From positions 1,860,001-1,924,000 of the forward strand of contig NZ_CP011253.3 of the NCBI RefSeq assembly GCF_000972785.3: DNA of 64,000 nucleotides, in the 5' to 3' direction. Of the stretch, positions 44,920 through 54,211 are shown one piece after another. The notes under the pieces were generated by a model. That model saw nothing but the letters and a program-made list of their open reading frames with translations. It searched no databases and was not told the origin of the DNA. Each line of letters begins with the position of its first letter. Position 1 is the stretch's first letter. This DNA comes from Pandoraea oxalativorans (GTDB taxonomy: Bacteria; Pseudomonadota; Gammaproteobacteria; Burkholderiales; Burkholderiaceae). The translations under genes were made by a program, and so were the position numbers.

Positions 44920-47028
44920 ATGTTCAATTCGCTCACTTTGTACTGGCGCAAGTGGCGCGCCTCGCGCCATGCCGGCCATCAACTCGACGAACTGCTCGCG
45001 CACGCGGATCCCGCAGCGCCGCTGGCCGTACGCAATCAATGGTTGATCGAGTTGGCCCATTGGGTACAAAAGCGCGGCGCGATTGCCAACGAAGTGCGCG
45101 CAGAGGGGGAGGCCGCTCGATACCGGCCGCACACGCGCCTACGCTATTTACTGCAAATGCTGGAGCGCAATCCACAGTGGCGACTGCCGGTCGCGCGCAC
45201 GCTGCGTAGCGTTATCAACGAAAGCGATGCCATTTCGCTGCTCTGCGACACCGGTATGCCGGTACGGCCTGGCTTTTGGGGGGCGTTGGCCGAGCGCATC
45301 GAAAAAGCGCTGATTCCGCCGCCGCCAACGCGACGGGACCTCTCTGCCTTGTGTTCTCTGATGTTTCCCGACGGGGATGCCGCCGACTGGATCGCTGCCT
45401 TGCCCGCCGAGTTGCTGGGCGATCTGATTGCGCTGCTTCATCACGGCGAGGCGGACGACGACGACATGGACTGGAATCCGTTCGCCGAGGATCTCCTTGC
45501 CGCGATGCATCACCTCGTCGACCAGATCGCGTCGACGGGGCTTTCACAGGCCGTCCGCTCGCGTCTTACGTATTCCCGCGTCACCGATTCGCCGTTTTAT
45601 CGGCTCGGGCGCGCGATGCAGGCGCTTGAGGATGCCGGTCAGGAGTTCGCGCACGGCGCGCCGCCGTCGCAATTGTTCGTGCAGCAGATCAATGTCTTTC
45701 GCGCATTGCTGGACGACTGTGGCCGCGCGGTCCGTGACGTGTATGCACACCTCGACGAGAACGGTGTCAGCGTCGATATCGTGTTTCAGGTCGAGCGTGC
45801 GAAGGCGCGGATTCGTCGTCTCGAACGTTTGCTGGAGGCGTGGCTGACCTACGGGGATCGCGGCGATAGGGCCACAGCGCGCGTACGGTTGCTCGCGGAC
45901 CTGGTGAGGGCTAACCGGGCGAGTCAAAGCGTGGGCGAACTGGCGCGAACGTCGTTTGGCTTGCTCGCGCGCAAGGTCGTCGAGCGCAGTGCCGAGACCG
46001 GCGAGCATTACATCGCACGCAATCGCAGCGAGTATTTCTCGATGTTGAAGATGGCCTGCGGCGGCGGATTGGTGACGGTCGTGACCGTCTATATCAAGTT
46101 CATGATTGCCGGGGCCCACTTCCCGACCGTGGTGGAGGGTTTCTTTGCCGGGGCCAACTACGCATTGTGTTTCCTGTTCATGCACTTTTGCCATTTCACG
46201 CTGGCCACCAAGCAACCGGCCATGACGGCGCCAGCCATCGCCAGCAAGCTCGACGATGTCAATACGCCAGCGGGGATGGATGCTTTCGTCGGTGAGGTGA
46301 TTGCGCTGGTGCGTACCCAGGCAGCAGCCATCTTCGGCAATCTGGCGATGGTCTTCCCGTTCTGCCTGCTGGTGCAGTGGGCGGTGTCGGCGGCGCTGGG
46401 TGCAAACACCATCTCACCGGAAAAAGCGCACGCAACGCTGAACTCGTTTTCGATTCTCGGTGTGACGCCGTTCTTTGCGGCGCTGACCGGTGTGCTGTTG
46501 TGGTGCTCCAGCCTGATTTCAGGCTGGGCGGACAACTGGTTCGCCCTCCATGGCATTGGCGACGTTCTTGCGTACAACCGCCGTCTACGTTTCGTTTTTG
46601 GACGCCAAGGGGCGGCGCGGCTTGCCGACTGGTGTCGACGCCATATCGCGCCGGTGCTGGGCAATCTCATGCTCGGCTTCATGCTGGGACTCGTGCCGGC
46701 CGTGCTGACGGCATTTGCTTTGCCGTTCGAGGTCCGTCACGTGACCCTGTCGACCGGAGCGATCGCGACTTCGATTGGCGTGTTGGGTGGTTCCGTGCTT
46801 CACGACCCTGCGCTGTGGCTGGCGTTCGCCGGTGTGGCGGCCATGGGGCTGCTCAACGTCGGTGTCAGTTTTGCGTTAGCATTCCATATGGCGCTTCGAT
46901 CGCGTCCACTGCGGTTGGGAGACCGTCGGCAAATTCACCGCGCCATCTGGCGCGCTGTGTTACGCAATCCCCTGGTGCTGCTGTTTCCCCTAGGCTCGCC
47001 CCGGTCGGAAGCCCGTCCCGAAAAATAA
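44920..47028 (+). CDS. Polytopic membrane protein of the 'site-specific recombinase' (Gcr) family
   Basis: A 702-residue protein recognisable as the family annotated as site-specific recombinase (SpecificRecomb, Neisseria Gcr-like). The N-terminal 350 residues are soluble and helical. The C-terminal half carries about seven hydrophobic helices (for example GGGLVTVVTVYIKFMIAG, NLAMVFPFCLLVQWAVSAAL, LGNLMLGFMLGLVPAVLTAF and AFAGVAAMGLLNVGVSFALAF). No recombinase catalytic motif (Ser or Tyr type) is visible, so the recombinase name looks unlikely and it is better called a membrane protein of unknown function. The gene lies between a phosphatase gene and iscR. Confidence 0.8.
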   Translation: MFNSLTLYWRKWRASRHAGHQLDELLAHADPAAPLAVRNQWLIELAHWVQKRGAIANEVRAEGEAARYRPHTRLRYLLQMLERNPQWRLPVARTLRSVINESDAISLLCDTGMPVRPGFWGALAERIEKALIPPPPTRRDLSALCSLMFPDGDAADWIAALPAELLGDLIALLHHGEADDDDMDWNPFAEDLLAAMHHLVDQIASTGLSQAVRSRLTYSRVTDSPFYRLGRAMQALEDAGQEFAHGAPPSQLFVQQINVFRALLDDCGRAVRDVYAHLDENGVSVDIVFQVERAKARIRRLERLLEAWLTYGDRGDRATARVRLLADLVRANRASQSVGELARTSFGLLARKVVERSAETGEHYIARNRSEYFSMLKMACGGGLVTVVTVYIKFMIAGAHFPTVVEGFFAGANYALCFLFMHFCHFTLATKQPAMTAPAIASKLDDVNTPAGMDAFVGEVIALVRTQAAAIFGNLAMVFPFCLLVQWAVSAALGANTISPEKAHATLNSFSILGVTPFFAALTGVLLWCSSLISGWADNWFALHGIGDVLAYNRRLRFVFGRQGAARLADWCRRHIAPVLGNLMLGFMLGLVPAVLTAFALPFEVRHVTLSTGAIATSIGVLGGSVLHDPALWLAFAGVAAMGLLNVGVSFALAFHMALRSRPLRLGDRRQIHRAIWRAVLRNPLVLLFPLGSPRSEARPEK

Positions 47029-47076
47029 GAACTTTCACAGGCGGACGAGGGAACTTCTGCAAAAAATGAGCCAGAA

Positions 47077-47128
47077 GTACTTGACTAAATTCGTAGGGAA
47101 TTTATACTTGACGAAAATAGTCGAGATT
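47077..47128 (+). promoter_or_regulatory. isc operon promoter with two IscR-type sites
   Basis: Two sites resemble the IscR type 1 motif (ATASYYGACT...AGTC). Site 2 is ATACTTGACGAAAATAGTC (47104-47122) followed by GAGATT, a close match; site 1 (47077-47100) begins GTACTTGACTAAATTCGTAG and is partial. A sigma-70 promoter overlaps: TTGACT (47081-47086), 16 bp, TATACT (47103-47108). This fits repression of the operon by [2Fe-2S] IscR. Confidence 0.8.
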
Positions 47129-47144
47129 AATCCCCTGCATCATC

Positions 47145-47672
47145 ATGAGACTTACCACGAAAGGCCGTTTCGCCGTCACGGCGATGATCGACCTGGCCAT
47201 GCGCCAGGACGCGGGTCCCGTGACGCTTGCGGGCATTAGTCAGCGTCAGCGAATTTCGCTCTCTTATCTGGAGCAACTGTTCGGAAAGCTTCGCCGCCAC
47301 GAAATCGTGGAGAGCGTGCGTGGTCCGGGCGGTGGTTACAGTCTTGCGCGCCGCGCAGAAGAGGTGACGGTCGCCGACATCATCATTGCGGTCGACGAAC
47401 CGCTCGACGCCACACAGTGCGGCAGCAAGGGCAATTGCGAGAAGGGCCAGGACGGCCATCGCGGCCACTGCATGACGCATGAACTGTGGGCGACGCTCAA
47501 CCAGAAGATGGTTGAGTATCTCGATTCCGTTTCCCTGCGTGACCTCGTCGAGCAGCAGCGCAGCAAGCAAGCCCAACAGGCTGTGCTGCGCGACACGCGC
47601 GAGTCTGGCAACAATAACCAGACGATGACGACGCGTATCCCCAATTCGGTCTTTGATATGGCCCGTTCATAA
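47145..47672 (+). CDS. iscR: Iron-sulfur cluster regulator IscR
   Basis: Rrf2-family [2Fe-2S] regulator, 175 aa, that senses cluster status and represses the isc operon. The N-terminal winged HTH is typical ([48 protein letters not shown]). Candidate cluster ligands are C92, C98 and C109, with H112 in CMTH. The spacing from C98 to the third Cys is five residues longer than in E. coli. First gene of the isc operon; two operator-like sites overlap its promoter. Confidence 0.95.
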   Translation: MRLTTKGRFAVTAMIDLAMRQDAGPVTLAGISQRQRISLSYLEQLFGKLRRHEIVESVRGPGGGYSLARRAEEVTVADIIIAVDEPLDATQCGSKGNCEKGQDGHRGHCMTHELWATLNQKMVEYLDSVSLRDLVEQQRSKQAQQAVLRDTRESGNNNQTMTTRIPNSVFDMARS

Positions 47673-47703
47673 CAGGCGCCACGGCACGATCCTGGAGCAC
47701 CCC

Positions 47704-48927
47704 ATGAAAAACGACACCCTCAACCTCCCCATCTACATGGATTACAGCGCCACGACGCCGATTGACCCGCGCGTCGTGGACAAGATGTTGCCTTTCCTGC
47801 GCGAGCAGTTCGGCAACCCGGCGTCGCGCAGCCACTCGTTCGGGTGGGCTGCGGAGAAGGCCGTGGAAGAGGCTCGCGAGGAAGTCGCCAAGCTGGTGAA
47901 TGCCGATCCGCGCGAAATCGTGTGGACGTCGGGCGCGACCGAGTCGAATAACCTCGCCATCAAGGGCGCGGCACACTTCTATCAAGGCAAGGGCAAGCAC
48001 CTCATCACCGTGAAGACCGAGCACAAGGCTGTGCTCGACACGATGCGTGAGCTGGAGCGCGAAGGCTTCGAAGTGACCTATCTGGACGTCAAGGACGACG
48101 GCCTGCTGGATCTGGAAGTCTTCAAGGCGGCGCTGCGTCCGGACACGATTCTCGTGTCGATCATGGCCGTGAACAACGAAATCGGCGTGATTCAGGACAT
48201 CGCCACGCTTGGCGAGATCTGCCGCGAGAAGGGCATCATTTTCCACGTTGACGCTGCGCAAGCGACCGGCAAGATGCCGATCGATCTGGCCGCACTGAAG
48301 GTCGACCTGATGTCGTTCTCGGCGCACAAGACGTACGGCCCGAAGGGTATCGGCGCGTTGTACGTGCGTCGCAAGCCGCGCGTGCGTATCGAAGCACAGA
48401 TTCACGGTGGCGGTCATGAGCGCGGTATGCGTTCGGGCACGCTCGCTACGCACCAGATCGTCGGCATGGGCGAGGCGTTCCGTCTGGCTCGTGAAGAGAT
48501 GGCCGTCGAGAACGAGCGCGTGCGTATGCTGCGCGATCGTCTGCTCAAGGGCCTGACGGAGATGGAAGAGGTGTATGTGAACGGCGACATGGAACAACGT
48601 GTCCCGCACAACCTGAACATCAGCTTCAATTTTGTCGAAGGCGAGTCGCTGATCATGGCGATCAAGGATGTGGCGGTGTCGTCGGGTTCGGCGTGCACGT
48701 CGGCCTCGCTCGAGCCTTCGTACGTGCTTCGCGCGCTGGGTCGCAACGACGAACTGGCGCACAGCTCGATTCGCTTCACGGTGGGTCGTTTCACGACCGA
48801 GCAGGAAGTCGACTATGTGGTCGAACTGCTCAAGAGCAAGATCGGCAAGCTGCGCGATCTGTCGCCGCTGTGGGAAATGTACAAGGACGGGGTCGATCTG
48901 AATTCGATCCAATGGGCCGCACACTGA
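47704..48927 (+). CDS. iscS: Cysteine desulfurase IscS
   Basis: PLP enzyme that takes sulfur from cysteine and passes it to IscU, tRNA thiolation enzymes and others. 407 aa. PLP lysine K209 is in [11 protein letters not shown]; the persulfide cysteine C331 is in [22 protein letters not shown] and [10 protein letters not shown] also match. GGAG precedes the ATG at 47704. It starts 31 bases after iscR, second gene of the isc operon. Confidence 0.98.
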   Translation: MKNDTLNLPIYMDYSATTPIDPRVVDKMLPFLREQFGNPASRSHSFGWAAEKAVEEAREEVAKLVNADPREIVWTSGATESNNLAIKGAAHFYQGKGKHLITVKTEHKAVLDTMRELEREGFEVTYLDVKDDGLLDLEVFKAALRPDTILVSIMAVNNEIGVIQDIATLGEICREKGIIFHVDAAQATGKMPIDLAALKVDLMSFSAHKTYGPKGIGALYVRRKPRVRIEAQIHGGGHERGMRSGTLATHQIVGMGEAFRLAREEMAVENERVRMLRDRLLKGLTEMEEVYVNGDMEQRVPHNLNISFNFVEGESLIMAIKDVAVSSGSACTSASLEPSYVLRALGRNDELAHSSIRFTVGRFTTEQEVDYVVELLKSKIGKLRDLSPLWEMYKDGVDLNSIQWAAH

Positions 48928-48945
48928 GTATTCAAGGAGTTAGCC

Positions 48946-49353
48946 ATGTCGTACAGCAAGGAAGTTCTGGATCACTACGAAAACCCGCGTAACGTCGGTT
49001 CGTTCGAGAAGGGCGACGACGCCGTTGGTACGGGCATGGTCGGCGCACCGGCCTGCGGCGACGTGATGAAGCTGCAGATCCGCGTGAACGAAGCCGGCGT
49101 GATCGAAGACGCCAAGTTCAAGACCTACGGTTGCGGCTCGGCAATTGCGTCGTCGTCGCTGGTGACCGAGTGGGTCAAGGGCAAGACGCTGGATCAGGCG
49201 CTCGAAATCAAGAACACCGAAATCGCGCAGGAACTGGCTTTGCCGCCGGTGAAGATTCACTGCTCGATTCTGGCCGAAGACGCCATCAAGGCGGCGGTTG
49301 CCGACTACAAGCAGAAGCACGGCCAGTCGGCCGATGCCGCTCAGGCTGCCTAA
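48946..49353 (+). CDS. iscU: Iron-sulfur scaffold IscU
   Basis: Scaffold on which new [2Fe-2S] clusters are built. Ligand residues C37 (APACGD, with D39), C63 (TYGCGS), H105 and C106 (KIHCS) are present, and the HscA-binding motif LPPVK is at 99-103. 135 aa. AAGGAG precedes the ATG. Third gene of the isc operon, 18 bases after iscS. Confidence 0.98.
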   Translation: MSYSKEVLDHYENPRNVGSFEKGDDAVGTGMVGAPACGDVMKLQIRVNEAGVIEDAKFKTYGCGSAIASSSLVTEWVKGKTLDQALEIKNTEIAQELALPPVKIHCSILAEDAIKAAVADYKQKHGQSADAAQAA

Positions 49354-49382
49354 GCAGCGCGACGAATAAGGAATCAGGCAAG

Positions 49383-49706
49383 ATGGCCGTTACATTGACC
49401 GAGAAGGCCGCGCAGCACGTTACGCGTTATCTGACGCGGCGCGGCAAGGGCGTGGGCCTGCGGCTGGGCGTGAAGACGACCGGCTGCTCGGGCCTGGCCT
49501 ACAAGCTGGAGTACGCCGACGACGTGGCGGGTGAAGACACAGTCTTCGAAAGCCACGGCGTGAAGGTGATCGTCGATCCGAAGAGCCTGCCGTACATCGA
49601 TGGCACCGAGCTGGACTTCGCGCGCGAAGGCCTGAACGAAGGATTTCGCTTCAACAATCCGAACGTCAAGGACGAGTGCGGCTGCGGTGAGTCGTTCCGC
49701 GTCTGA
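49383..49706 (+). CDS. iscA: A-type iron-sulfur carrier IscA
   Basis: A-type carrier that binds iron or [2Fe-2S] and delivers clusters. Ligands C35, C99 and C101 are in TTGCSGLAY and ECGCGESF. 107 aa, matching the family. It starts 29 bases after iscU; its last 20 bases overlap the DUF3565 gene. Confidence 0.97.
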   Translation: MAVTLTEKAAQHVTRYLTRRGKGVGLRLGVKTTGCSGLAYKLEYADDVAGEDTVFESHGVKVIVDPKSLPYIDGTELDFAREGLNEGFRFNNPNVKDECGCGESFRV

Positions 49707-49917
49707 GGCTGCACCGCTGCGCGAGATCATCGGGTTTCGGCACGACGACGAAGGCCAGTGGGTCGCGCGACTCGCGTGCGGGCATGGGCAACATGTCCGG
49801 CATCTGCCTCCGTGGCAGATCCGGACGTGGACGCAAAGCCCGGAAGGCCGCGAAGCGATGCTGGGCAGCGAGTTGCCGTGCCGCAAGTGCGAGCGCGGCG
49901 AGCCAGTCGACGAATGA
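49687..49917 (+). CDS. DUF3565 protein inside the isc operon
   Basis: A 76-residue protein of the DUF3565 type: [36 protein letters not shown]. It contains four Cys/His-rich positions (CGHGQH and a C-terminal CRKC), which suggest a small metal site. GTG start at 49687, overlapping iscA by 20 bases in another frame. Embedded between iscA and hscB, so co-expressed with the cluster machinery; function unknown. Confidence 0.8.
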   Translation: MSRSASEAAPLREIIGFRHDDEGQWVARLACGHGQHVRHLPPWQIRTWTQSPEGREAMLGSELPCRKCERGEPVDE

Positions 49918-50011
49918 AGCTGGGTCGGTCTGGCAAGCGGGGCGTAGTAGCGTAGGCAACAAGGCGGCGCGAGCCGCTTTTTTTACGGGCCGAATGCGAG
50001 CCCGGAGCGCG

Positions 50012-50542
50012 ATGAGTGCATTGACTGACAACTATTTCACGCTGTTCGATCTGCCGCAGGGCTTCGCGCTCGATGCCGAAGCGCTGGAGGCAGCCTATCG
50101 TGCGGTGCAATCGCGCGTGCATCCGGACCGGTTCGCAAGTGCGAGCGACGCAGAGCGTCGCGTGGCCATGCAATGGGCCGCACAGGCGAATGCGGCGTAC
50201 CGTACGCTGCGTGATCCGTTGCAGCGCGCGACTTATTTGCTGACGTTGCAGGGTATCGATGTGGGCGCGGAGAACAATACCGCGATGGCCCCCGACTTCC
50301 TGATGCAGCAGATGGAGTGGCGCGAAGCGATCGACGACGCTGTCGCGGCTCGCAATATTGGCGCGCTCGACGCGCTTGCCAGGTCCTTGCGCGACGACCG
50401 TCGCGTGCGGCTGTCGAAGCTGGGCGACTGGCTCGACAGCGCGGCCTGGCAGCCTGCGGCGGAAGCCGTGCGGCAACTGATGTTCATTGCGCGCGCCGAG
50501 GAAGATATCGCGCAGCGCATCGAAATGCTGGAAAACGCGTGA
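50012..50542 (+). CDS. hscB: Co-chaperone HscB
   Basis: J-type co-chaperone that brings IscU to HscA. 176 aa. The J domain has [15 protein letters not shown] and the HPD signature VHPDRF (about residue 33). [11 protein letters not shown] and a C-terminal helical IscU-binding domain follow. GGAG precedes the ATG at 50012. The gap of about 94 bp to DUF3565 is the largest in the operon before hscA. Confidence 0.95.
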   Translation: MSALTDNYFTLFDLPQGFALDAEALEAAYRAVQSRVHPDRFASASDAERRVAMQWAAQANAAYRTLRDPLQRATYLLTLQGIDVGAENNTAMAPDFLMQQMEWREAIDDAVAARNIGALDALARSLRDDRRVRLSKLGDWLDSAAWQPAAEAVRQLMFIARAEEDIAQRIEMLENA

Positions 50543-50627
50543 TGGCCCGGTGCGGCGCCGTCACATGTCATTGAGAACTGCTTGAGAACAGGGTGACGCG
50601 CTCACGCGTCGCCCGCATTGCAAAGTC

Positions 50628-52505
50628 ATGGCCCTTCTGCAAATTTCCGAACCCGGCATGTCCCCCGCGCCGCACCAGCGGCGACTCGCCGTGGGCATCG
50701 ATCTGGGCACGACGCATTCGCTCGTGGCCTCCGTGCGCAGCGGTGTGGCCGAAGTCCTCCCCGACGATCAGGGGCGCGTATTGCTGCCGTCCGTCGTCCG
50801 TTATCTGGGCGGTCACCGCACGCAGATCGGGTACGACGCCAAGACGGCTGCCGCCACCGATCCGCGCAACACCATTATCTCCGTCAAGCGATTCATGGGC
50901 CGGGGTCTCGCTGACGTCGCCCACGCAGACAACGCCCCCTACGATTTCGTCGACGCGCCGGGCATGGTGCAGATGAACACGGCAGGTGGCGTGAAGAGCC
51001 CGGTGGAAGTGTCCGCCGAGATTCTCGCGACGCTGCGTCAGCGCGCCGAAGACACCCTGGGCGACGATCTCGTCGGTGCCGTGATTACGGTGCCCGCGTA
51101 CTTTGACGATGCGCAGCGGCAAGCGACCAAAGACGCCGCGCGTCTGGCCGGTCTCAATGTCCTGCGCCTGCTCAACGAGCCGACGGCAGCTGCGATTGCG
51201 TACGGTTTGGACAACGCAGCCGAAGGACTCTACGCGGTCTATGACCTCGGCGGTGGTACGTTCGACATCTCGATCCTTCGTCTGACGAAGGGCGTGTTCG
51301 AAGTCCTCGCCGCGGGCGGCGATTCGGCGCTGGGTGGCGACGACTTCGACCTGGCCATCTACCGCTGGGCGGTGCAGAGCGCCGGTATCGAAACGGCGTC
51401 GCTGACGCCCGAAGACGTACGCAGTTTGCTGGACCACGCACGTACCGTGAAGGAGGCGCTCACGGATGCCGAGCAAGCGCCCCTTAGCGTGACGTTGTCC
51501 GGGGATCGCAACCTTTCGTTGGAACTCACGCGTGAGCAGTTCACCGCGCTGGGCGCACCGCTCGTGCAACGCACGATCGGCCCGATGCGCAAGGCGCTGC
51601 GAGACGCCGGGATGGGACCGGAAGACGTCAAGGGCGTAGTACTGGTGGGCGGCGCGACGCGCATGCCGCAGGTGCGGGCGGCTGTCGCGAGCTTCTTCGA
51701 TCGCGAACCGCTGGTCGACCTTGACCCGGATCAGGTCGTTGCCTTGGGGGCCGCCGTGCAGGCGAATCTGCTGGCCGGCAATCAGGCCGAAGGCGACGAC
51801 TGGCTGCTGCTCGACGTGATTCCGCTCTCGCTCGGTGTCGAGACGATGGGCGGTCTGGTCGAGAAGATCATTCCGCGTAACGCCACGATTCCGGTGGCGC
51901 GCGCGCAAGAATTCACGACGTTCAAGGACGGTCAGACGGCCATGGCCATTCACGTGCTGCAAGGCGAGCGTGAGCTGGTGTCCGACTGCCGTTCGCTGGC
52001 GCGTTTCGAGTTGCGCGGCATTCCGCCGATGACGGCGGGTGCGGCACGCATTCGTGTCACGTATCAGGTCGATGCCGACGGGTTGTTGTCCGTGTTCGCG
52101 CAGGAAATGCACTCCGGCGTGGCGGCGTCCATCGAGGTCAAGCCGTCTTACGGACTGGCCGACGAGGACATCTCGCGCATGTTGCAGGACAGCTTCGGCT
52201 CGGCCGAACAAGACATGCGCGCCCGCGCGCTACGTGAACAACAGGTGGAAGCCGAACGTCTGCTGGTCGCCATCGATAGCGCGCTGCAGGCCGATCCGGA
52301 ACTGCTCAATGCCGAAGAGCGCACGCAAATCGACGGACTACTCGCCGATCTGCGTCAGAAGGCTGGCGGCGACGATCAGGTCGCCATCAAGACGGCCACC
52401 GAAACGCTTTCGCACGCCACCGACGAGTTCGCCGCACGCCGCATGGACAAGAGTATCCGTGCCGCGCTGGCCGGGCGACGCGTTGCGGATATCGACAAAC
52501 TGTAA
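50628..52505 (+). CDS. hscA: Iron-sulfur chaperone HscA
   Basis: Hsp70-family ATPase specialised for IscU, which releases clusters to acceptors. 625 aa. The ATPase domain starts with [13 protein letters not shown] (about 24-36) and has [12 protein letters not shown] (about 207) and [10 protein letters not shown] (about 344). The substrate-binding domain has [18 protein letters not shown]; the C-terminal lid is Ala/Glu/Arg-rich. HscB is immediately upstream, fdx downstream. Confidence 0.97.
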   Translation: MALLQISEPGMSPAPHQRRLAVGIDLGTTHSLVASVRSGVAEVLPDDQGRVLLPSVVRYLGGHRTQIGYDAKTAAATDPRNTIISVKRFMGRGLADVAHADNAPYDFVDAPGMVQMNTAGGVKSPVEVSAEILATLRQRAEDTLGDDLVGAVITVPAYFDDAQRQATKDAARLAGLNVLRLLNEPTAAAIAYGLDNAAEGLYAVYDLGGGTFDISILRLTKGVFEVLAAGGDSALGGDDFDLAIYRWAVQSAGIETASLTPEDVRSLLDHARTVKEALTDAEQAPLSVTLSGDRNLSLELTREQFTALGAPLVQRTIGPMRKALRDAGMGPEDVKGVVLVGGATRMPQVRAAVASFFDREPLVDLDPDQVVALGAAVQANLLAGNQAEGDDWLLLDVIPLSLGVETMGGLVEKIIPRNATIPVARAQEFTTFKDGQTAMAIHVLQGERELVSDCRSLARFELRGIPPMTAGAARIRVTYQVDADGLLSVFAQEMHSGVAASIEVKPSYGLADEDISRMLQDSFGSAEQDMRARALREQQVEAERLLVAIDSALQADPELLNAEERTQIDGLLADLRQKAGGDDQVAIKTATETLSHATDEFAARRMDKSIRAALAGRRVADIDKL

Positions 52506-52527
52506 GACACACACGGAATTCAAAGCC

Positions 52528-52869
52528 ATGCCGCAAATCGTTGTATTGCCTCACGTCGAGTTGTGCCCGGAGGGCGCTGTGCTGGAGGTTGCGCCGGGCA
52601 CGTCGGTGTGCCGTGCGCTGCTCGATAACCACATCGAGATCGAGCATGCCTGCGAGCTGTCGTGCGCCTGTACGACGTGTCACGTGATCGTGCGCGAAGG
52701 TTTCGAATCGCTGGAAGCCGCAGAAGACGAAGAGGAAGATCTGCTCGACAAGGCCTGGGGTCTGGAGCCGACGTCGCGCCTGTCGTGCCAGACGCTGATG
52801 CCCGACGACACCGATCTGGTGGTCGAGATTCCAAAGTACACGATCAACCACGCCAAGGAAAATCACTGA
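52528..52869 (+). CDS. fdx: [2Fe-2S] ferredoxin Fdx
   Basis: Adrenodoxin-type ferredoxin that supplies electrons for cluster assembly. Cluster cysteines are C42, C48, C51 and C87, in the spacing C-x5-C-x2-C and at E. coli numbering. 113 aa. The acidic helix [17 protein letters not shown] is also typical. Starts 22 bases after hscA. Confidence 0.96.
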   Translation: MPQIVVLPHVELCPEGAVLEVAPGTSVCRALLDNHIEIEHACELSCACTTCHVIVREGFESLEAAEDEEEDLLDKAWGLEPTSRLSCQTLMPDDTDLVVEIPKYTINHAKENH

Positions 52870-52919
52870 TCGACGCCGTTTGGCCTCGTGCAGTGACGAG
52901 ACAACAAAGGAGCTTCCCC

Positions 52920-53114
52920 ATGAAATGGACCGACAGCCTGGAAATCGCGATTGCGTTGACTGAGGCGCATCCCGACGTCGACCCGCAATATGTGCGGTTC
53001 ACCGACCTGCACAAGTGGGTGATCGCGCTCGATGGTTTCGACGATGCCCCGGATCGTTCCGGCGAGAAGATCCTGGAAGCCATTCAACTGGCATGGATCG
53101 ACGAAGCCGACTAA
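52920..53114 (+). CDS. iscX: IscX
   Basis: A 64-residue acidic protein at the end of the isc operon, the usual place of IscX, which binds IscS and tunes its activity. [22 protein letters not shown] and [15 protein letters not shown] are family-typical. AAAGGAG precedes the ATG. A strong terminator follows after 55 bases. Confidence 0.95.
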   Translation: MKWTDSLEIAIALTEAHPDVDPQYVRFTDLHKWVIALDGFDDAPDRSGEKILEAIQLAWIDEAD

Positions 53115-53168
53115 GTCGGGATGTCGTGAGAGACGAAAGGATGCGCTGTAAGTCATCGCATCTCAAAA

Positions 53169-53198
53169 CAAAAGCCGCTCGGGAGAGCGGCTTTTGTG
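53169..53198. terminator. Terminator of the isc operon
   Basis: A perfect 12-bp stem CAAAAGCCGCTC/GAGCGGCTTTTG with a GGGA loop, then TGTTTC. It also faces the convergent glycine-zipper gene on the - strand. Confidence 0.85.
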
Positions 53199-53246
53199 TT
53201 TCTGGGAGACGAATGCTCGTGCTGGCGGTGACAGGCCGCCGACGCC

Positions 53247-53933
53247 TCAGCTTGCGCGAACGAGTCCGTTGTTTTCCAGGCGCACGCGGTCACCCGGTTG
53301 AACACCCGGTTCGGACTGATAGGTCCAGTAGCGCGTCTTGCCAGTATCCATGCGGACGTAGACGCGATACACGGTGTCGGAGCGCACGCGCTTTTCGACT
53401 TCGTTACCGGCCAGACCCCCGCCGAGCGCGCCGACCACCGTCATTGCCGTACGGCCGTTACCTGCGCCGAACTGATTGCCGAGCAGACCGCCAGCAACGG
53501 CGCCCCCCACGGCACCCAAGCCCGAGGCATGACCTTCCGTACGGATCGGCTGCACCGATTGCACCGTACCGCACGTAGAGCAAGCTGCGGCTTGCTGTTG
53601 CGTCGGTTGTGCCGGTGCTGCCGTTTGTTGCGCATACGAGGGCTGCGGAGCCGGGGCGCGCCCTGCCGCTTGTTGCTGCGTCGCATATTGCGCTTGCTGC
53701 GGGGCGGTCGTCGCGGAGGGTTGCGATTGCGATTGTGCCGAGAGCGACGGCGGTTGCGGCGACGTCAGCGCATATTGCGAACTGTTGCCCGACGGCGCGG
53801 GGCCATCCGTACTCTTGGCCACGGGCAGCACGCCGGTAATGGCGGCGACGCCCAGCAGACTGACTACGACGACGCTGCCAGCAGCGGCAGCGACCAGGGG
53901 ATGCATGCGGCGCGGTTGCACATCGTTATCCAT
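53247..53933 (-). CDS. Glycine-zipper 2TM (17-kDa antigen type) protein
   Basis: A 228-residue protein with one N-terminal hydrophobic anchor (PLVAAAAGSVVVVSLLGVAAITGVLP, about 12-37). A Gln/Ala/Pro/Ser-rich low-complexity linker (about 40-115) follows. Then comes a glycine-zipper module (GLGAVGGAVAGGLLGNQFGAGNGRTAMTVVGALGGGLAGNEVEKR). The C-terminal domain is beta-rich (YRVYVRMDTGKTRYWTY). The anchor lacks a lipobox, so it is more likely inner-membrane anchored. Envelope role, not defined. Confidence 0.82.
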   Translation of the reverse strand: MDNDVQPRRMHPLVAAAAGSVVVVSLLGVAAITGVLPVAKSTDGPAPSGNSSQYALTSPQPPSLSAQSQSQPSATTAPQQAQYATQQQAAGRAPAPQPSYAQQTAAPAQPTQQQAAACSTCGTVQSVQPIRTEGHASGLGAVGGAVAGGLLGNQFGAGNGRTAMTVVGALGGGLAGNEVEKRVRSDTVYRVYVRMDTGKTRYWTYQSEPGVQPGDRVRLENNGLVRAS

Positions 53934-54211
53934 GTTCTTTTCTCCATCGTGCGGTAAGTGCGAATCCCCTTCTGCGTGCTGGCGTGCACGGGCGATTTCG
54001 CATGAGAAAAGTTTCCGTCACGGCAAGCGCGGCATCCGTTTCATTTTGTAACGCGATGTAAGATGTGCATCGCTGCGACCTGTGCCGATCGATCCTGATG
54101 TTTTTCTAAGTTATTGAAAAATATAAACATTGTTCATCGGTGACAGCGAGCGTTCCCCAAGTCGGACGGGGCGCAATTAACAAAAGAAACAAGCCGTGGG
54201 GGAGGCAAGAC

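Noticed and set aside
50568..52211. 547-codon frame opposite hscA
   Set aside because: Antisense shadow of a clear Hsp70-family gene.
54140..54211. Earlier GTG start for the GT87 gene
   Set aside because: No ribosome-binding site there, while GGGGGAGG lies just before GTG 54212.
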